From contig CBDHYI010000005.1 in NCBI GenBank assembly GCA_965275915.1, forward strand, positions 62,001-126,000: a DNA stretch of 64,000 nucleotides. The letters run 5' to 3'. Made by a program: the position numbers and the translations under genes. This document shows positions 60,055-64,000 of this stretch, piece by piece (the first letter of the stretch is position 1; the number at the start of each line of letters is the position of its first letter). This DNA is from JBDWFY01 sp965275915 (lineage in GTDB: Bacteria; Pseudomonadota; Alphaproteobacteria; Rhizobiales; Stappiaceae). The notes beneath the pieces were generated by a model. It had not been told where the DNA came from. It searched no databases and saw nothing but the letters and a program-made list of their open reading frames with translations.

Positions 60055-63000
60055 TGTATCAATCCACCGACCGCCGGCAGTTTATCGTCGATCATCTTGT
60101 GAAGCGCCGCTTTTTGTTCTTCCGTCAAATCCTCGTGCAGATGCTGGCCGGCCAGATTGTCCTTTACCATGTCATCGCCGGCCAATTCATCGGCTTGATT
60201 GCGCTTGATACGGGCGAGTATTTGAGCCGCAAAATCATCGATACAGGTTCCGCCGTTGATCGATATCAACGGAATTTCAATGTCAAATCGCCGATGAATA
60301 CCCGTTCGCAGTTCCAACCCCATCAGCGAGTCCATACCAAAGTCCGCCAGCGGCCGTTGAACACCAATGTCTTCCACGGGCAGGCGCAAAATGTCGGCAA
60401 TTTCCCTCGCCAACAGTCCCGCGATAATATTTTTGGCTTCCTTATCTCCTTTTCCTGCGATCAGTTCAGCTATGTTAATCGCCGTCTCTTCACCAGGCTT
60501 GTCCCCCAGTCCTGAAACAATGTTCTCAAAATAAGGTTGCTTCAGAACCGGCAACATCTGAGTGGCGGCCTGCCAGTCAAAGCGGCCAACATACAAGACC
60601 GCATTCCCAAGGCTTCCGTCATCAGTTTCAATAGCCTTTGCAACAAGGTCCAACCCCTCCCGCGCGCGCATCATTGTGCTTCCCAGGTGTTTGGACAGCT
60701 TGGCGGAAACCTCGGAATTCCGCGCGAGAAACCCGACATCTCCGATGGGCCCCCATCCCACCGCCAGCGCAGGACGCCCTCTATATCGTCGCTCCCTCGC
60801 GAGCCCTTCCAAATACCCGTTTGCGGCAACATAATGGGCCTGCCCCGGATTGCCGACCATCGTTGTCGCCGAAGAAAAAAGGATGAAATAATCAAGATCA
60901 TCTTGTTCGGTAAGTTCATCAAGATGCGTTGCACCTGACACCTTGGGTGCAAGAACCTTTTTGAAGCGATCAGCATCCAGAGACGCCAGCATCCCATCGT
61001 CAAGAACCATTGCTGCGTGAATGATCCCTTTGATCGGCATCTCGCTTCTGAGACTGCCTAACAATTGTTGTACTTGCGACTTATCGGTTATGTCACACTT
61101 ATGCGGTCTGACTTCGACACCCTTGTCGGCCAAAGTCCGTATAATTTGCCGGTGGGTATCTCCGGGAATGCCGGTTCGGCTGGTCAAAGTAATTCGTTTT
61201 GCACCATGATCGGCCAACCAATATGCGACCTCACCGCCAAAACCACCTAAGCCGCCAACAACAATATGTGCACCCTCTTGATCAAACGAAAGTCCATCAA
61301 CCTGCGGCGGCACGAGAATCGCGTCGGGCGATTCCGGCTTTACCAGTATCTTGCCTATGTGACCTGAACGCTGCATCAACCGGAACGCGTCCTGGACATT
61401 CGCTCCTTCAAACACCCGAAATGGTAGTTGAACAAAGATCCCTTCATTCAATGCCGAAAAAATCTCTCCAATGAGCTTATGGGCCAGCCCAGCTTCATTC
61501 AGAAGCAACTGATCCACATCAATCCCAAAATAAGAGAGATTTTTCCGAAACGGCCTCAATCCAATCTTAGTGTTCGCATAATAATCGCGCTTGCCCAGTT
61601 CCAGGAAACAACCAAACGGCCTGACCGCTTGAATGCTACGTTCCATGGCTTCGCCGGCAAGAGAATTCAAAACGGCATGCACACCCTCCCCGCCGGTAAT
61701 CGACATCACCTGAGTCGCAAACTCCAACGAACGAGAATTGAGAACATAGTCGGCTCCCAGGGCGCTTAACAGGCTTCGCTTTTCATCTGTCCCTGCTGTC
61801 GCAATAACCTTGGCTCCCTTCCATTTGGCGATCTGAAGAGCCGCCAAACCGACCCCCCCCGCACCGCCGTGGAGCAGCAGCCACTGACCTTCCCGCAATT
61901 GAGCAAGATGAACCAGAGCATAATAAGCAGTTAAAAAGGCAACAGGAATCGTAGCTGCGCCCACAAGGTCCTGCTCGTCAGAAACCTTGGCAACCGCAAA
62001 ACCCGGAACCGTTACGTAAGACGAAAAGCCTGAGCCGGTAAACGCAACGACCGGATCACCCGGCCTCAGGTGCTTTATTGCCGAACCAACACGTGCGACC
62101 CTGCCGGAACATTCAAGCCCCAAAGTAGGCCCGCCATATCCGTCTTCAAGCGCTTCGTCGGGCAGCATGCCCAACGACCACATCACATCACGAAAGTTCA
62201 ATCCGGTAGCGACGACTTCAATTTCGACCTCTTCCGGACCCGGTTCCTTTCGGGCGGCGACAGTCCAGCTCAGATTTGACAACGAGCCGGGTTTGGAAAA
62301 TCCAAGTCTTACCGCATCAGCCTTAGACCAACCACGTTTGGAATAACCAGGTAAAACTCTTGCCGCGCGGGTAGTAGCGGAGACCTGGCAAAGTTCTCGC
62401 TCCCGGGAGGTATTTTGAACCGCAGCAATTATTTGATCCGCTAGGATTGCGGAATCTCCGGTGATGGACAAATCAATGTTATGAACATCGACATCCGGCA
62501 TCTCGTTCGCAAAAACGCGCGCGAAAGCCCACATAGCGCTCTGCTCGGCGCTGCCACTTGCAAAATCATGAGCCATACCGGATCCAAGCGGGGAAACAAA
62601 AGCAAACTTAGTGCTGGTTTCACCGCAAGCACGGGCGATGGCGACCGCACTCATGCTCCTGTTCGTAATTCTCTCCAGCGCTGATGAGTCACCATTTGAA
62701 CCGGCAGCCGGCAGATGAATTACAACCCTCTCGTCGGCCTCGCCAACTGAAATTCTGCCTAGCGTTTCCTGCCAGAAAGTCACATCTGAAGGGTCGAAAG
62801 ACAGGCCGTCCGACACCAGCAACTCGTTCTGAATTCCCAATTCCGCAAGTCGAAACGAAAGCGCCTTCGCACACGTCAGTTCCGCCGAATTATCGGCACA
62901 CAAAATAATCCAGGCCGCGCCATGCGTCTCTCCCACACGGACCGGTTCCGGTTGAGCGTCAACGATGCCGGAGGCTTTCGTAAGAATTGCGCCGCCAACA

Positions 63001-64000
63001 TGACCGTCGACTGTCAGCTGCCTGAATCTCGGTTTAGCGAATGCGGATTTTTCCAGATAAGAAGCCCATTCCCCGGCCGATCTTGTCCGGGACATTGGCG
63101 TGCTGTCCCTGCTGAACTTTTCAAACCAGTATTCCTGAAATCCGAATATCGCGTCGCTCAACAGATCATGTTCCGGTTCGACGGCTACAACTTGCCCGTT
63201 CGGCGCCAACAATCGTGTTAGGTCGGAAAGCGGTGTGACATCGTCCTGAAACTCGTGCAATCGACCGCTGGATACAACCAGGTCGAAGCGGCGATCCAAC
63301 AAATCGCCCCACCCTTTGCTGGTATCCGATACCTCAATATTCACTCCGGTGATGGGCGAAGTCGCAAGACGGGCAGCACTTGCAGCATCGGGATCGGCGA
63401 TGACGATCTTAGCGGCACCGTCTGGCAGCTTCGCTTGGATAAAACTCGCAAGTTCGAAGCCGGAACCGCCAAGATCAAGGACATGCAGCGGTCTCCGGCG
63501 ATCCCAGTTCTGCAAAAACGGATCCAGCCAGAATTTCAAGAAATTCTGGCGCGACCTGGCCCCGGGGGAAGAAAATTTGAAATGATCCAGCATTGCACCG
63601 GATTGCGCATTCTCAACGTGCTTTCCGGCAACAATGCCCAGGGCAACACGTCTGCTGGTTGCCAGCAGAGCGGCAGCGGCAACTTCCTGAGGACTTTCCT
63701 CGATAACAGCCGCAAGTAACGTATCGAATTCCGGTAACTCATCTTGTTCGTCTGAAAACTCAAACACACCCGATGAGACCTCTTCTATTGCGCCCATTCG
63801 CACCATATGGTCAATAAGGCACAGGAAATACGGCCTCGATGTCTCAGGAAGGTCGTTTTGATGAATTTTCTGATCTTTCCTCCTCAATCCCTTCAAGACA
63901 TCGCAAGCCGTGCGCTGCGCTGCTGCCTCCAGAAGAAGGTGGCTTTCGTTCTCTTCCGGACCCAAGTCCGGACCACCATCAATTTGCTCAACGCGACGTG
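60051..64000 (-). CDS. rkpA: Type I polyketide/fatty-acid synthase, RkpA-like (N-terminus beyond the window)
   Basis: The frame stays open to the right edge, so the ketosynthase, acyltransferase and dehydratase regions are presumably outside. In the ~1,315 visible residues (numbered from the TTG at 63965): a methyltransferase-like domain (VLDLGGSGFELA, ~163), a linker, an enoylreductase (LLLHGGAGGVGLAALQIAKW, ~697), a ketoreductase (VVGGLGGFGG, ~907; VAANGYLEG) and an acyl carrier protein with the phosphopantetheine serine in GMDSLMG (~1212). The C-terminal ~60 residues are charged. RkpA in Sinorhizobium builds a special fatty acid needed for K-antigen; the set rkpA-rkpG with rkpH implies the same here. 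Confidence 0.9.
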   Translation of the reverse strand, partial: RRVEQIDGGPDLGPEENESHLLLEAAAQRTACDVLKGLRRKDQKIHQNDLPETSRPYFLCLIDHMVRMGAIEEVSSGVFEFSDEQDELPEFDTLLAAVIEESPQEVAAAALLATSRRVALGIVAGKHVENAQSGAMLDHFKFSSPGARSRQNFLKFWLDPFLQNWDRRRPLHVLDLGGSGFELASFIQAKLPDGAAKIVIADPDAASAARLATSPITGVNIEVSDTSKGWGDLLDRRFDLVVSSGRLHEFQDDVTPLSDLTRLLAPNGQVVAVEPEHDLLSDAIFGFQEYWFEKFSRDSTPMSRTRSAGEWASYLEKSAFAKPRFRQLTVDGHVGGAILTKASGIVDAQPEPVRVGETHGAAWIILCADNSAELTCAKALSFRLAELGIQNELLVSDGLSFDPSDVTFWQETLGRISVGEADERVVIHLPAAGSNGDSSALERITNRSMSAVAIARACGETSTKFAFVSPLGSGMAHDFASGSAEQSAMWAFARVFANEMPDVDVHNIDLSITGDSAILADQIIAAVQNTSRERELCQVSATTRAARVLPGYSKRGWSKADAVRLGFSKPGSLSNLSWTVAARKEPGPEEVEIEVVATGLNFRDVMWSLGMLPDEALEDGYGGPTLGLECSGRVARVGSAIKHLRPGDPVVAFTGSGFSSYVTVPGFAVAKVSDEQDLVGAATIPVAFLTAYYALVHLAQLREGQWLLLHGGAGGVGLAALQIAKWKGAKVIATAGTDEKRSLLSALGADYVLNSRSLEFATQVMSITGGEGVHAVLNSLAGEAMERSIQAVRPFGCFLELGKRDYYANTKIGLRPFRKNLSYFGIDVDQLLLNEAGLAHKLIGEIFSALNEGIFVQLPFRVFEGANVQDAFRLMQRSGHIGKILVKPESPDAILVPPQVDGLSFDQEGAHIVVGGLGGFGGEVAYWLADHGAKRITLTSRTGIPGDTHRQIIRTLADKGVEVRPHKCDITDKSQVQQLLGSLRSEMPIKGIIHAAMVLDDGMLASLDADRFKKVLAPKVSGATHLDELTEQDDLDYFILFSSATTMVGNPGQAHYVAANGYLEGLARERRYRGRPALAVGWGPIGDVGFLARNSEVSAKLSKHLGSTMMRAREGLDLVAKAIETDDGSLGNAVLYVGRFDWQAATQMLPVLKQPYFENIVSGLGDKPGEETAINIAELIAGKGDKEAKNIIAGLLAREIADILRLPVEDIGVQRPLADFGMDSLMGLELRTGIHRRFDIEIPLISINGGTCIDDFAAQILARIKRNQADELAGDDMVKDNLAGQHLHEDLTEEQKAALHKMIDDKLPAVGGLIQ

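Noticed and set aside
1..64000. CRISPR arrays, rRNA and tRNA genes
   Set aside because: No regularly spaced direct repeats, cas-like genes, rRNA stretches or tRNA cloverleaf-like segments were recognised by reading; a covariance-model search would be decisive.

Overview
The window reads as a stretch of an alphaproteobacterial chromosome, most likely Hyphomicrobiales (rhizobia-like or marine relatives). Pointers are the rkpA/rkpG/rkpH capsule-lipid genes beside Kps-type export genes, the DUF1289 plus retropepsin-like protease pair next to cobT/cobS, the fdhD-mobA-mobB-moeA cluster, Lrp/AsnC and GlxA-type regulators, and the generally high GC with tightly packed operons. This placement is an inference from gene content; no rRNA or tRNA was seen.

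Layout. 0-3.2 kb: end of a periplasmic nitrate reductase operon (napA'-napG-napH-napB-napC). 3.4-15.1 kb: catabolism and transport, with an enolase-superfamily enzyme of the mandelate racemase type, an AraC regulator followed by a copper amine oxidase, an aldo/keto reductase, a divergent GST/ArsR pair, and a sugar-type ABC transporter (ATPase-permease-binding protein) with an SDR dehydrogenase. 15.1-22.3 kb: YceI, a FAD-dependent amine/amino-acid oxidoreductase divergent from an odd amidinotransferase/ATP-grasp chimera, then panC-panB followed by a GlxA-like regulator, and a secreted esterase. 22.4-30.6 kb: an accessory island of decayed insertion sequences (IS3-family, IS407-like, IS481-like, IS110, IS5) surrounding an AT-richer array of Rhs C-terminal toxin tips with small candidate immunity genes. 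30.6-34.1 kb: molybdenum cofactor genes, which supply the cofactor that Nap-type enzymes need. 34.3-39.5 kb: polar amino-acid ABC transporter without its ATPase, a cystathionine-lyase-type enzyme, a hydroxyisobutyrate-dehydrogenase-type enzyme and a divergent Lrp regulator. 39.7-49.6 kb: housekeeping and signalling genes (UDG-family protein, histidine kinase, cobT/cobS, protease, TauE exporter, dusA, MFS transporter). 49.8-64 kb: a capsular polysaccharide locus with ABC export (KpsM/KpsT-like), a KpsE-like and an outer-membrane-type export protein, two tandem KpsS-like proteins, a formyltransferase-like protein, and rkpH, rkpG and rkpA, the last running off the right edge.

The most unusual items are the gutted amidinotransferase joined to half an ATP-grasp enzyme (17.4-18.6 kb) and the Rhs tip array (25.5-29.1 kb), in which two different toxin ends share an almost identical Rhs tail and in which both the Rhs core remnant and one cargo gene carry frameshifts. 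Several compact regulatory structures also stand out: phased repeats upstream of the Lrp gene, a palindrome touching the ArsR start codon, a hairpin separating the Shine-Dalgarno from the AraC start codon, and a stem-loop made of the two convergent stop codons at 45.85 kb.
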